Source: Trichuris trichiura (lineage: Eukaryota; Nematoda; Enoplea; Trichinellida; Trichuridae). From it: a stretch of DNA of 64,000 bases. The number at the start of each line of letters is the position of its first letter. Within the stretch, counting starts at the first letter, position 1. The DNA is taken from assembly GCA_037903355.1 (NCBI GenBank), contig JBAJFE010000014.1, forward strand, positions 310,001-374,000, read 5' to 3'. The position numbers and the translations under genes are program-made. Positions 12,047 to 23,100 of the stretch are shown here, piece after piece. Below the pieces are notes generated by a model that saw only the letters and a program-made list of their open reading frames with translations, searched no databases and had not been told where the DNA came from.

Positions 12047-13035
12047 ATGAGAAAACCTTACGGCAATAAAACGACGATTCTTCTGGAAGATCAAGTTAAA
12101 TCTAAGGAACCCATGGGAATGTTTGATTCGTGGTTCAAGGAGCTGCGGGCGGTAAGCAACATTGGCTACGAAGAAGTGAACGCAATGGCACTCTCCACAG
12201 TCGGCAGGTAGCCTTTTTTCAACTACATTTCCTTTTCTTACATCTCTCAAGCTTAGAAGTCGTAGCAGAAAGTAATTTTACAGTCCCATCAGTTGAAGCA
12301 GATTTTTAGCCTTTTTCGTACATTCCAAGCGTTACGGCACATTGTCGATACATTAATGAACTTTGTAACAGCTAAAAACCACTACTGACCGAACGTATAG
12401 CCTTTGGACATCTTTTGTAGAGATGGAAAGCCCAGCTGCCGGCCTGTTTTGCTGAAAGCTTACAGTCAAGCTGGATTTACATTTTATTCCAGCACGAATA
12501 GCCGCAAAGGGAAGGAAATGGTCTGTTAGATTTTTTGAATCCTTCCAGTAATGTACAGCTTAAGAAGGACAACCCGAACGTCTGCTTAACGTTTTACTGG
12601 CCTTCGATGAATCGTACTGTAAGGGTCGAAGGTACTGTCGAGATCATCTCTGATAGTGAAGCTGATACTTACTGGAACTCTCGACCTGTACAAAGCCAAG
12701 CCAGCGCTTATGCCAGCTATCAAAGCTCCGTGGTGCCAAGCAGACAGGTACCTTATCGAGGAGCATTCATTAAGGTTATGATGTATAAGTTTCCATAGTA
12801 CTTGGAAGAACGTGCAGCCAAAGTGAAAAGAGATTTCACCGAAAAAGGCTTAAGCATTCCTCGACCAACTACATGGGTTGGATACTTAGTAAAACCGGCG
12901 GAAGTAGAGTTCTGGCAAGGACAAAGTGATCGGCTTCACGACCGTTTAAGATTTCGCCGACGTCAAGCGGTTAGCGAACACGATGACCCACCTAACACCA
13001 AGGATACTTGGATCATTGAACGTTTGTCACCATGA
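12047..13035 (+). CDS. PNPO: Pyridoxamine 5'-phosphate oxidase
   Basis: FMN-dependent enzyme that oxidises pyridoxine or pyridoxamine 5'-phosphate to pyridoxal 5'-phosphate, the last step of vitamin B6 salvage. Model: exons 12047-12207, 12421-12520, 12559-12747, 12799-13035, giving 228 aa (human 261, E. coli 218), so a compact cytosolic form without extra N-terminus. Landmarks: MRKPYGN at the start, VNAMALSTVGRDGKP, SRKGKEM (FMN phosphate contact region), FYWPSMNRTVRVEG, SRPVQSQ, QSSVVP, FWQGQSDRLHDRLRFRR (cofactor and substrate binding) and the C-terminal WIIERLSP typical of the family. Intron 2 as modelled is only 38 nt; it is forced because the intervening sequence has stops and phase 0 joins KGKEM to LKKDNP. 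The gene converges on SMARCAL1 with 98 bp between the stops. Confidence 0.94.
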
Positions 13036-13074
13036 CGCCAGTTTTCCTGAATTTCTTGAATTTTTTTCACCGCG

Positions 13075-13080
13075 TTTATT
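13075..13080 (-). terminator. AATAAA, candidate poly(A) signal of SMARCAL1
   Basis: AATAAA on the minus strand, 54 nt beyond the SMARCAL1 stop and only 40 bp from the PNPO stop on the other strand. If used, the SMARCAL1 3' UTR would be very short. Confidence 0.55.
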
Positions 13081-13133
13081 CAGTTGTCCATGTTCGCCAT
13101 TTTCGGGGAGGGATCTACCAAAAATAGAGCCGT

Positions 13134-16023
13134 TCACTTTCTCTTTGATTCGAGCTTACCAACTTCCTCTGGTACAAGGAAATCACTCAGCGATCGCTGA
13201 CCCGCATCTCTCTTAGCAATTCGTGACTTGTGCATGTTGTCGAAGTTTGCCGCGTCAGATGTGCATGGCGATGTTGCATTGTCAGTGGCAGTAAAACTTT
13301 CCCCGCTGAGCCCGCCTTTCTTTAAAATTTCCAACTTCCTCTTTAGCATCACCCACAATTGATCATCAGCGGTGCCCTTTGCTACTAAATATTCTACGAG
13401 AACGCTGTCCAATTGACCAACGCGGTGAGCGCGGTCTTCCGCTTGAATGAGAACCTGAAAACATTTAGTATAATGTGCTTGGAAGCGTTAGAATTGAATA
13501 AAGTTACTCCCGGATTCCAAAACAGCTCAGCAAAGACAACCAATCGACTCGCTGTCAAAGTTATTCCCGTCGAAGCAGCCGTGATGCTCAACAGCGCAAC
13601 TCGAACGTCGTCTGAATGTTGAAACTTGTCGCAATAGATCTTGCGTTTTTCTGAGCTAACGCTTCCATCGATGCGTATGGCATGTACTTTCTGTATTTCA
13701 TATTATTAGCAGATTTCTCACGGTAAATCGAAGTAAAACGTATTAAAAGTTCCTGATTATTTAAGTCCACAAAATAAATATACTGTAATAGTCATAACAT
13801 AAACTAGTGACGTAATTTAGATTAACCACTTTAGCGGCCTTTCACAGATATAGTCGTTGTCATCCTGACCCGTGTTTTATCACATCCACTCATAACGTAT
13901 TTGTTAGCTCACTGTTTTATTCTGTCTTTTTAAATCGCCTACCCAATGTTGCTTATAGTCTTAAATTCTCTCATATTACTCGCTGCTTTGCTTTCTCATT
14001 TTACCAAAAGCAGAACAGTAAACCGAACAGGCGACGTATTAGAATTATATTTCGGCATCTTACCTTTGAAGCAAACAAGCTTGACAGCGCGTCCATGATA
14101 ACTTGGTGATGAGCAAAAACAATGAACTTCTTTCCAGCATCGACCAGATCAGAAATGTATTCAATAATTGCAGGGAGTTTGACCTGAGCTGTCTCCCTAT
14201 AGAATGGCAGCAAGGCTTCATGCATGCGTTTACTCTAAAATGGTCGGAATTGATATCCGATATGAAACAGTGTTCTTGCTAAGGTTGCTTGCATTTTCAT
14301 AAAAACGTCTGATTTCCTGCAGCGAACCGAGACGAGGGCCAATAATTTGTTTACTTAAGACAACTGTTTTGCGAATTTTCGGTGGCAGCTCGGATAAGAC
14401 TTCTTCTTTCGATCTTCTAAACAAAAGGGATGCCAACATCATTGGACAACCTTAAGTCGATCATGAACCTGAGCATTATTGTCTCTTTTAAAAGAAGCTG
14501 CAGCTCCTCTAAGTTTGAGGCTCCGGAATATTTCCAGATAGCCCTACCGCCAATTCTTACCTGTAAAAAACGTGCCTTGCTCAACTGCATTGAGAAAAAA
14601 CGTAGAGGCTGCGGTCACGTGAACTGGCAAACATTTACCTGCCTTGGATTACAGTAGCGCTCACCGAATTCCTTGAAGCTTCGAAATATATTGGGCGCTA
14701 CGCAGCTAATTTGAGTATACAGTTCGGACGGCTTGGACAAAGCGGGAGTCCCGCTAAGAAGCAGCGCTCGTCTGGCTCTCTGCATTCAAACCATTAGGTA
14801 TCGCCTTCAAGTTAGAAGCAAACCTTGAGCAACTTATGAGCTGCTTGATAGCGTCGCGTCTTGAAATTTTTTATGTTATGACATTCATCCTGCAAAACGT
14901 CAAGCGCTTGTAAAAGCAGTGGCATTCTGAAATCTATACCATTATGATAATTTTAAACTGCTTTTCCGTCAGCTGTTCCTCCATGTTCACCATGAAGTCG
15001 TAGCTGAGAATAAAAACTTGATATTCCGCTTTGCCCAAAACATTTTCTGCGCTACTATTCACAACACATATAGAAGACGGATCAAGTGAAGGCACGTTTT
15101 CTGCAATTTCCTCAAAACAAAATGTTTTAATTGGAAATAAGCCAATGCAGAGAAGTGACACCTCTGCCCATGTACACTTGACGGACGAAGGACAAACTAT
15201 CAACAGAGGCCATTCGCTTTTGTAATAGACGGCAGCGGCTAATGCTTCGATAGTTTTACCAAGACCCATTTCATCAGCTAGAAGAACTCTCCCGTTTCGA
15301 CTGATGATGAACCTATAAACCATATATGGAACAGCTGCCTAAAACCTACTGCTTGTTAATTACCTGAGCGCATGCTTCTGGAAAAGAAATAGGCGGCCGT
15401 AAATAGTACCATCTATACTTTCCAGCTCTTCATCCGAAACTGGACGAGCTTTCTGCCCCTTCAACACGCGTAACACAACGGGCGGGAGTCCTTCGAACTG
15501 GACAGGAGGCTGCAGCTTCTCAACGCACGCGACTAGTAGTAGGTGACTTGATTGAAATGGATACCATGAAGAATGGTACGCATACTTATCGTAGCATACA
15601 AGTCAGTGCTGAACTGCCACGTTTTTGTCAATGCATCTAGCATCGCAATTATGCAAACAGGTTAGAGGAGCAAATTCTCATACCGTAGGCACTCTTTTCC
15701 TTCGGCATTGACCGAAACACTTCCACCAGGCCGGTATGATAATCAGCAAGAACTTCAAAGGTTTCCCGATTTTTAAGCCTGCAGCGGACTACAGGGGGCT
15801 TTAAGGGTTTTGAAGGACGCGAAGTTTTAGAATTAATTTTGCATTGCAATTTCGTAGATTGAAATGATGTGGATGGAGGGAAATTTGTTGAACCAGCGGA
15901 TGAAGTGGTCCCTACCGACTTGACATCGGGTTTTGCGCAAGGAAGGGTGGCATGCTTGAGGCGTTGAAGGGCGGTCCGCCGGTTTGACTCCATGCGGAGA
16001 CGCTGCTCCTCCGTAAGTACCAT
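13134..16023 (-). CDS. SMARCAL1: SMARCAL1 (HARP) annealing helicase
   Basis: SNF2-family ATPase that rewinds RPA-coated DNA and remodels stalled forks. Model, twelve exons: 16023-15684, 15636-15586, 15532-15364, 15312-15162, 15110-14940, 14889-14824, 14779-14639, 14560-14469, 14416-14293, 14234-14064, 13690-13508, 13454-13134; 659 aa (human 954). An N-terminal RPA-binding motif (LTEEQRLRMESNRR) is followed by a single HARP domain (about 87-150, ending TKTWQF...; human has two). Helicase motifs: Walker A DEMGLGKT (about 200), DECH in place of DEAH/DESH (295-298), LLLSGTP, FIVFAHHQ, RIDGSVSSEKR, FAELFWNPG, and arginine finger motif QAEDRAHRVGQ, then VEYLVAKGTADD. The 14293/14234 junction uses a GC donor; the 15162/15110 intron is 51 nt, in frame and stop-free. 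The C-terminus carries a PIP-box-like QRSLSDFL. Start chosen by the RPA motif. Confidence 0.95.
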
Positions 16024-16119
16024 CACTAAAACAGAAATATCCAATACGGCCGCGAAGTTAACATTTCCACCTCAAGGCTACGATTGTTTGAGAATTAATT
16101 ACAGAACAATAGGTGAAAC

Positions 16120-16447
16120 TGTTGTGTATTTGAAGATACCGCCGCCTTAGTATTATCCTCACCACTTCACACCTGCGTGAATGCCTACACTCACATGAAT
16201 GCACCTAGCGGTCAAGACCGCGCCATTAATCCTCTTTTCATGCCCGAGCTAGTTTCTGTTAATCTTGTGAAAGAGCCGACCCACTCACCTGCCCTTTGGA
16301 GGTATTTATGCAGACTGTTCGTCTCGTCTGGCAATCTCTGTCTGGTTTCTCTTTTCCAACGTCTATACTCTGCGTGATATTGTATACTCAATAAACGGTT
16401 ATTAGAATGCCTCAGTGTGTTTGTGGCAGTTAAGCAAAGACGTAACA
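16120..16447 (+). mobile_element. Probable solo LTR of a retrotransposon
   Basis: 328 bp starting TGTTGT and ending GTAACA (TG...CA with short imperfect inverted ends), flanked on both sides by the 5-bp direct repeat GAAAC (16115-16119 and 16448-16452). Internally it has a TATA-like GTATTTAT near 16305, a pyrimidine-rich stretch (TCTGTCTGGTTTCTC) and an AATAAA at 16390-16395, the order expected for U3-R-U5. No gag or pol remnant lies next to it, so a solo LTR left by recombination is the simplest reading. It sits 97 bp upstream of the SMARCAL1 start codon and could influence that promoter. Sequence class not determined. Confidence 0.6.
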
Positions 16448-16452
16448 GAAAC

Positions 16453-18799
16453 TTAAACGTCTTCACTGGGCATTTTCAAATAAAACAATATTCAAGACGC
16501 GCTCTATGTCATAGAAACTTCTGGATGAATAGAACACCACTGCTTAATAATAAAAGAAATGTTTCATGTTGTCTTATTAATAAAAGAACTTGTCGCTACG
16601 GTCCAGCAATGGCAGCAAGCGATACAGCCCGTAGCATCAGCAGCGCAGAATAACTTTGCAAAGCAACTTGATGAAAACTAAGGCTATGACAACACTAATG
16701 CAACTATAGCAAATGACGAAAGGCTACTTTCAACACAGAACTTGGCGTCGTAACGAGTCTAAAAATTTCTTTGAATCACGATAAAGAACATTCGAAAAAT
16801 CATAAGAAAAAAAAACCACGCACTAACATACCTCTTCGCGCTTCGCTAAACACAGCAAACAATACTAGGATATCGTGGTTGCAGCAGTGGCAGGACCGGG
16901 CTAATATTTACGCAAGACGCATAAATGATGCGCATACTACAATTTCGTAAAACTGTTCCCTCATGCTCACAATAAGAAACCAAGATACAGCATCTGAGCA
17001 AAGAAAAAGTACTTTTTTATGATTGTCAGTTGGGTAAAGAGACCCTTTTTGTTTAGGACAGACACATTGAACAAAGAGCGGAGTGTTTAGAAAGTAAAAT
17101 TTCCTACAAAAAAACAAAATTTAACAGGCATAAAGCGGTTTGTTCTTTTAAAAAACAAAGACTTCTTACGTTAAATAAAATAAACGACACTTATTCGCAT
17201 AAATTCATTTCATGGTACTGTAAGTAACTCAGGTACATAAAGTAGGAATGATTCTCGTACTTACAGACTTGCTAATTGCTGAATGATTTATAGCTAGGGG
17301 ACTGCACAATCGAGGCTGAGTTTTTTCTATTATTAGAGAAGCGAACGTAATTCTATTTTAACGGCGTCTTGTGAATATGTGCGCCTTCTTTTGTCATGGG
17401 TTTTATCAAGGCAAGAAATTATCTTAAAGATCCTCTGTGTCAACGGTGACATATTTCTACGCTTTGTGTACGCGTAGGTGACTCAGCGAAGTTAAACTAT
17501 ACCGTAAATCACCGTTATTTGTCATCTGCACCCTCACTTTGACTGGGTTATTGAAGTTGACCTCAGGACGCAACCTGTCAATATTCTCATTATAGGAAAC
17601 ATCTTGCATGGCCTATATAACGCTGTACAAACGCTGAATATTTTACTAGCAAACAGCTTTGGCCTACAGCAGCACCAAGTTACATAGCAACAACCTTGAT
17701 GCGGGTAAAACAGTCCCATGGTTCACCACCTACGCATTGTCATTTTGGTCGCCATAGTCTCCAAGGATAAGAAGTTTACTGTTAATGTCACTACCTGAAG
17801 GGTACGTCGTACGACCGAAACGATGAAGCCAAATTTCATTGTTTAGTAGAAGTAATGAAGGACACTGTAACTGAAAGACCAGCAAGGATTCTTACCGGGC
17901 AGTCAGACAGATTCCCTTAGAGCTTAGCACGACATTTATGAACAATGAACAGAAGAAAAGTTTCCATTATCGAAAGGAGCAAAACCCGGAGACAATGCTA
18001 CGTCACGTACAGAAGAAACAAGATTACAAATCAGACTCAGCAAGATATTGTCTACAGCACCGTGACGATCTTAGGAGCACAAAAAGAAGGAGGGATCTTT
18101 CGCGACATTGAAAGAAAAGGAAGGACAACACAATGTCAAAGTTATCGCTAACTCTGGAAGCTTTAAGTCGTTCAGCAATGGTTATTTATTGTTCAGTGTA
18201 CAAATGGGCGATGAATTAGAAAGTTCTGACGTGGCGGCAGCTAATGAAAGCGTACCGTTTGTGCTGTTCCATTCCAAACAGTCATATTGGTACTTGATTT
18301 TCACAATGCAGAAATAATGTTCAGCAGGCTTTTAAAATAGGATATTAAAGGTTAATCAAACTCAGTTTAATGCCTGATCACTTCAGCGAACACTGCTACC
18401 ATAAGCTGATAAAAACAAAAACGTGACATTGATCGCAAAAGCAAGCGGTTTCGAAACGAGATGCATTTATTCAAAATCAGGCTGTCTTAATGCCCGAATG
18501 CGCCTGGAAAAGATTAATTCTCGCTAACCAAAGACAACGCTTAAGAAGGAGAGTTAAGAATTTTTGCATCTTTTCAAAAATTCAGCAGGATTGTTCTGAA
18601 CGAAATCAAGCAACGCAAAGGTACGAAACTTTATTATTGATGCGTTTCCTTTCAGAGAGGGTTAACGCTGCTGACCTGCTAAAAAGAATTGCACTGTTTT
18701 CTTAGCGACATTTAATCCAATTAACAAACGATTCAACGCCAGTTTGTCGTTCCAAAAGTTTTCTTCTTAACAAGACACTACAACATTGCCAGCAAGGCC
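16453..18799. other. Intergenic, SMARCAL1/LTR to GPCR 3' end
   Basis: 2.3 kb with only short unsupported ORFs. Contains the candidate GPCR poly(A) signal. Nothing else recognised. Confidence 0.5.
18630..18635 (-). terminator. AATAAA, candidate poly(A) signal of the GPCR
   Basis: Minus-strand AATAAA about 165 nt past the receptor stop codon. Position-based call. Confidence 0.4.
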
Positions 18800-20179
18800 T
18801 TATTCGGAATCGAATCCTTTTCTTTTCAGTGAGTTGTCATTTGCTGTTAACTGACTGTCATCGTTGTTCCTCAGGTCCTCAACGTCACAATTTTTCAACC
18901 GCTCATCGTCTGGATGCTCACTCAAACGATCACCCGTTCTATCCACTTCATATTGGCCAGCAGTCATGCTCGGGTGACTTGATCTCGAGCGACGCTTACC
19001 GCGGCACAGACATGAAAATGTATACCTGTATTCTCGAGAGAAATTTTCATTCATCCAAGCATAAAGCACAGGATTCCACCCGCTGGCACTCATAGCAATG
19101 AGATGCGACATGAGAAAAAGAAAAACAAAATAAGATTTTGCATCAATTGCGCCGGGCGACAAGTCACGCCAAAGATTGAGCATGTTGAATGGAAGCCAAC
19201 ACAGACCAAATATTGTAACCATGAGAATAAGCATCTAAATACGGTATGTTCAAAAAAGTACACATAATTTGCTGCTTCACTTCTAAGTTTCAGCTTTAAC
19301 GAGTGTGAAAATGGTTAAGCTACACTGGATGTCCGTTTTTATAATGTCTGAGTGATGGTAATGCGTAGAGCTTAAAGAAACCGCCTGTCGTTTACCTTTA
19401 ATAAGCGCTTTTTCCTGTTCAAGGCAGAGTCAGACTTCAAGTGAACCATCGTCTTCCGCGAACTCAAACTGTGCCATATGCGAATATAGCAGATCGCTAT
19501 TATGAAAAATGGTATACCAAATTGCAAGGCCATTACAGTGAAACCGTATGCTGCTTGCAATTCACCAAATTCCCACAATTCCCGGCATACGTGATAATCG
19601 CACTGCTGGGAATAGTGAAGCTCCATATGCAGTCCATACGGAGCAACAAGCATGAGGCTGAAAAGCCATATAGATATGATGATCGTCAAGCATACTTTAA
19701 CTGTCATCCGTTTCTTGAACGGATTCAAAATCACTATATACCTAAAGAGATAGCGGTTAGAAAAAGCGGGAAATGAGGAGGGCATTTTCATACCGGTCGA
19801 CTGCAATTGCAGTGAGAGTGAGTGTACTAATGAAAATTCCAGCGCCTTGAATCATCGGCACTGAATGGCACATAAAATTTCCCCAAACCCATCTGCCCAA
19901 ATAGCCATACATAGGTGTCAGCCAAAGCGACGTAAGTGACACGAATAAGTCTGAGACAGCCAGGTTGCAGATAAAAAAATTTGTCACATTCTGAAGTCTT
20001 CTGCGCATTACTATGATGTATACAACGAGAAGATTGCCACAGAATGCCATGAGAAATACGAACGTGTACAGGAGGATGAAAAGAACTTTAGCCCATATTT
20101 GGTGATGCATACCCACTGTCTGCGAGTAGACGCAAAACGATGAACTGCTTTCGTTAGTTGCATTAATGCTTGATATCAT
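18800..20179 (-). CDS. Neuropeptide GPCR, NPY/NPF receptor-like
   Basis: Rhodopsin-class seven-membrane receptor, probably for an RFamide, NPF or NPY-type peptide. Exons 20179-19794, 19741-19396, 19234-18800; 388 aa. The extracellular N-terminus has NAT and NES sequons. TM1 contains GNLLV, TM2 LAVSD, and WGNFMC gives the TM3 disulfide Cys. TM3 ends in DRY (127-129), split by a 52-nt phase-2 intron. ECL2 has Cys partners (QQCDYHVC). TM6 has the FGLCWLPF form of the CWxP motif and TM7 has NPVLY (298-302). The cytoplasmic tail has CLC (possible palmitoylation) before a basic, then acidic and Ser-rich end. The second intron (19235-19395, 161 nt) removes an in-frame break between TM5 and TM6. TM2-TM3 wording matches invertebrate NPR/NPF receptors best; the ligand cannot be told from sequence. 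Confidence 0.92.
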
Positions 20180-23100
20180 TATTTCCTTTCTTTGGCAAAA
20201 TCTATTGAGGGAAATTGTGTATCAGAACGTTCTGAATCCAACCTAAACAGAATGGCATGTCTACAAAACAAAGACGCCATTTTTCCTTTAAAATGATTAA
20301 TTAAAGCAATTAATGGAGCGGTACCAGTTTGAGAAGGAATGCGTAAACAAGAGATTAGATCCATTAACAGATCGATCGTGGACATGAAAGAAAAAACAAT
20401 AGCCAGAGTCTGAAGGGAGCAAAGACGTTTGGAGTGATCAATGTTACCTGAGGCAGTAAGCTATTTCTGTGGAATGGGAATTTTTCAATATTTCTTCCGC
20501 AATCTAAAAGTGCATCACGTTATCAGAGAAGCAATATCAATTCGTATAAATGGATAAAATTGCTCAAGCGTTTCAAAATGTAGTAAGTCATTTCTTACGA
20601 CACCGCTTAGCACATAATATTAATATTACTGGCAGCATAAAGTTACCGAACTTGATTGTCGGTGAGTATTCTTAAACCTCGAAAATGTCGTTTCTCTCAG
20701 TCATAAAATTATGATTATAAAATCAATTGGCTTTTTACAGTCAAAGTATTGGAAATCAAACTTCTTTAGATGACTTAAGTCTCACACAAGACGAATGCGA
20801 TTCAAATCCACTGAAAGCGGAACCGTTTTATCCAATAATTGTATGAACCGAATCAGTCAATCCCGAAAACTCTACTTTTACACTTTTCTTGAACTACGCT
20901 ATTTTAATTTAGACAGGTTCAAGTTGTATTTCTATCAAAATATTATTATAAGACTATTTAGCATTCCTGCGTCAAAACCGGATTGACGGTATTCGACTGA
21001 TGCATACGTGTTAATACTTCTCTTTTATTTTTCCGTAGACTAAGCGGAAAAGAATAAACAGGTGCGTTTGTTAAATCACTCCTTTTCCGAAGAGCTCCCA
21101 AGAGTTGGTCGTTTGTAGTCACTGTTGAATGGCCTGCTGCTGATGGTGCGATAAAGCCAATCCCGAAAAGTCCATCAAAATAAATGATTAAATAAGAACA
21201 TACTATTCTTTTAAATTTAAAATAAAGAGTCTTTATGAATGCGAGGAAAAGCTGAAGAATGAGGCATAAGTGTATTAAATCAGTTTCAGGAGCAGAAATT
21301 TTGAGATCCCAAAATCTACCATAAAATTGTCGCCTGCAGAACTAATTGCAAAACTTTACGTATGATGGAATAGGTTTTGCTGATAACGCCAAACTATTAA
21401 GCTGTTGGACAAACTTCCAGAAATTAGTTGCCCGCTGATGCTGGATGCATATTTTGAATTACCAAGTAAGCGAAAGTCTAAGCTTTAACTGACTTAACGT
21501 TTAGGCAAATATATTAATATTAATAAATTTCGGTAATCTCCGCCATAGGAGGGAACATTTTTCTTTCCCTTAAAATGTTAGATTACGCGTTTTATGGAAA
21601 TATTTGTGGAAAGAATGAAACGACAAAAATGCAGAAAATGCAGTGGGATAGCTAATCAGCTTTCTTGTCCATGACAACTTATAGCAGAAGAATTTCAAAT
21701 CGGAAAATCATATCAAACGCATGAAAAAAATAGATTATGCTTTCGATTATGCCACATATTTTGAAGCATTTTTTGACTAGTACGCATCCGTTAGCGCTAA
21801 CAGAGGTAACAACACTCGTTTCTTCATTTGCAGTACAAATGCGGTATAAAAGCAAAAAACGATTTAAGAAAGCACAGACCAAAAACTTGCTTGACAGAAT
21901 TCATTATGGGACTTCCATTGTTGAGCCAATGACCAAACAGCTTATTCCTGTGAATTCATATTGCAGTCACTTCTTCTGAATGCGACAGCTTATAACTATT
22001 CCCCAGATAAAGTGCGCATGTTCTTTGGCAAGTTTCGTCGCTCAGTACTCTGAGTAGATTCGTTTCACGAGATACACAATCGCTTCAATGTGACCGCTTC
22101 TTTCCATTTCCTGAAATAATCATTAGAGAGGACGACGATGTCATGAAATGCACTGAGGAAATTTTTAAAAGATTTAAAATAAGCTCTTTATACGAACAAA
22201 ACAGAGTTAGTTTAAGACAAATCATTCATAGCACATGGCTTCACTCAAAATTTCCAGCTCCGTAACGCGCAACATTTAGCTTAACTTCGCAAGGCGTAGT
22301 GGTACATTTAAGATCATTCCGAGGATTTCCAATTTTGGGGGCGCATCAAACTGACAGACAGAAGAGCCGAGAAAGCTAATGCTGAGTTGCTACGAACGAA
22401 GGCTGTTGCCTACTTCAGAAAGCTTCTGACATTTCTCGTATTATTTCACATTGGGGATTCAAAAACAACTGTTCATAACGGCGGTCGCCTACACTGTTCT
22501 TAAGTTGCTCACATGAGCGGCTTTTTATGAAAAATTACGCGCCTTGTACGATCCACCACTCGTTGGTTCTCAATTTCTAGAAGTGATCATTAAGTCAATT
22601 AAATGTCATAGAGCCTTGCGAAAACGTTGAGTGACGCAAAGCAAGAGCTGCTGGAAAACTGCGTCTATCCAAATTTTACTCTGAGCAGCTTACCGTAAAA
22701 TACATCTGCCCATTGATCAGCACTGCGAAGAGGAGGGTAGAATTAGTATTACGTTACAATACCACAAAAGGATAGAATTGATTGCGCGGTAAGACTTCTC
22801 CGCTCTGATGAACTTCAGAATCAATACGGCTGGGTGGATTTGAGCGCATTTCCAGCGACCAGTGACACTGGTTCGAACGTTGAAGACGTGAAAGCACAGA
22901 TAATAACATACCACTGTCATGGATACCATTGTCGAACAACTTCTCGCCAGGGACTCGGAGGCAGTAAGGCAAGCGCAGCTTTCAAAAACCTTGACAAACC
23001 ATCTGCTTTTCAAATAAGATGCTACAACTTCATTGCAAGACAGGATTATATACAACCTTGAAAATAAAGCAAGATGTTCTTCAACGTACTGAAGTATAGC

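Noticed and set aside
20621..20629. TAATATTAC nonamer, as at rolling-circle virus origins
   Set aside because: No stem flanks, no Rep-like ORF nearby; expected by chance in AT-rich DNA.
22860..22885. tRNA B-box-like GGTTCGAAC (also 5061 and 62475)
   Set aside because: No A box at the right distance and no cloverleaf could be drawn.
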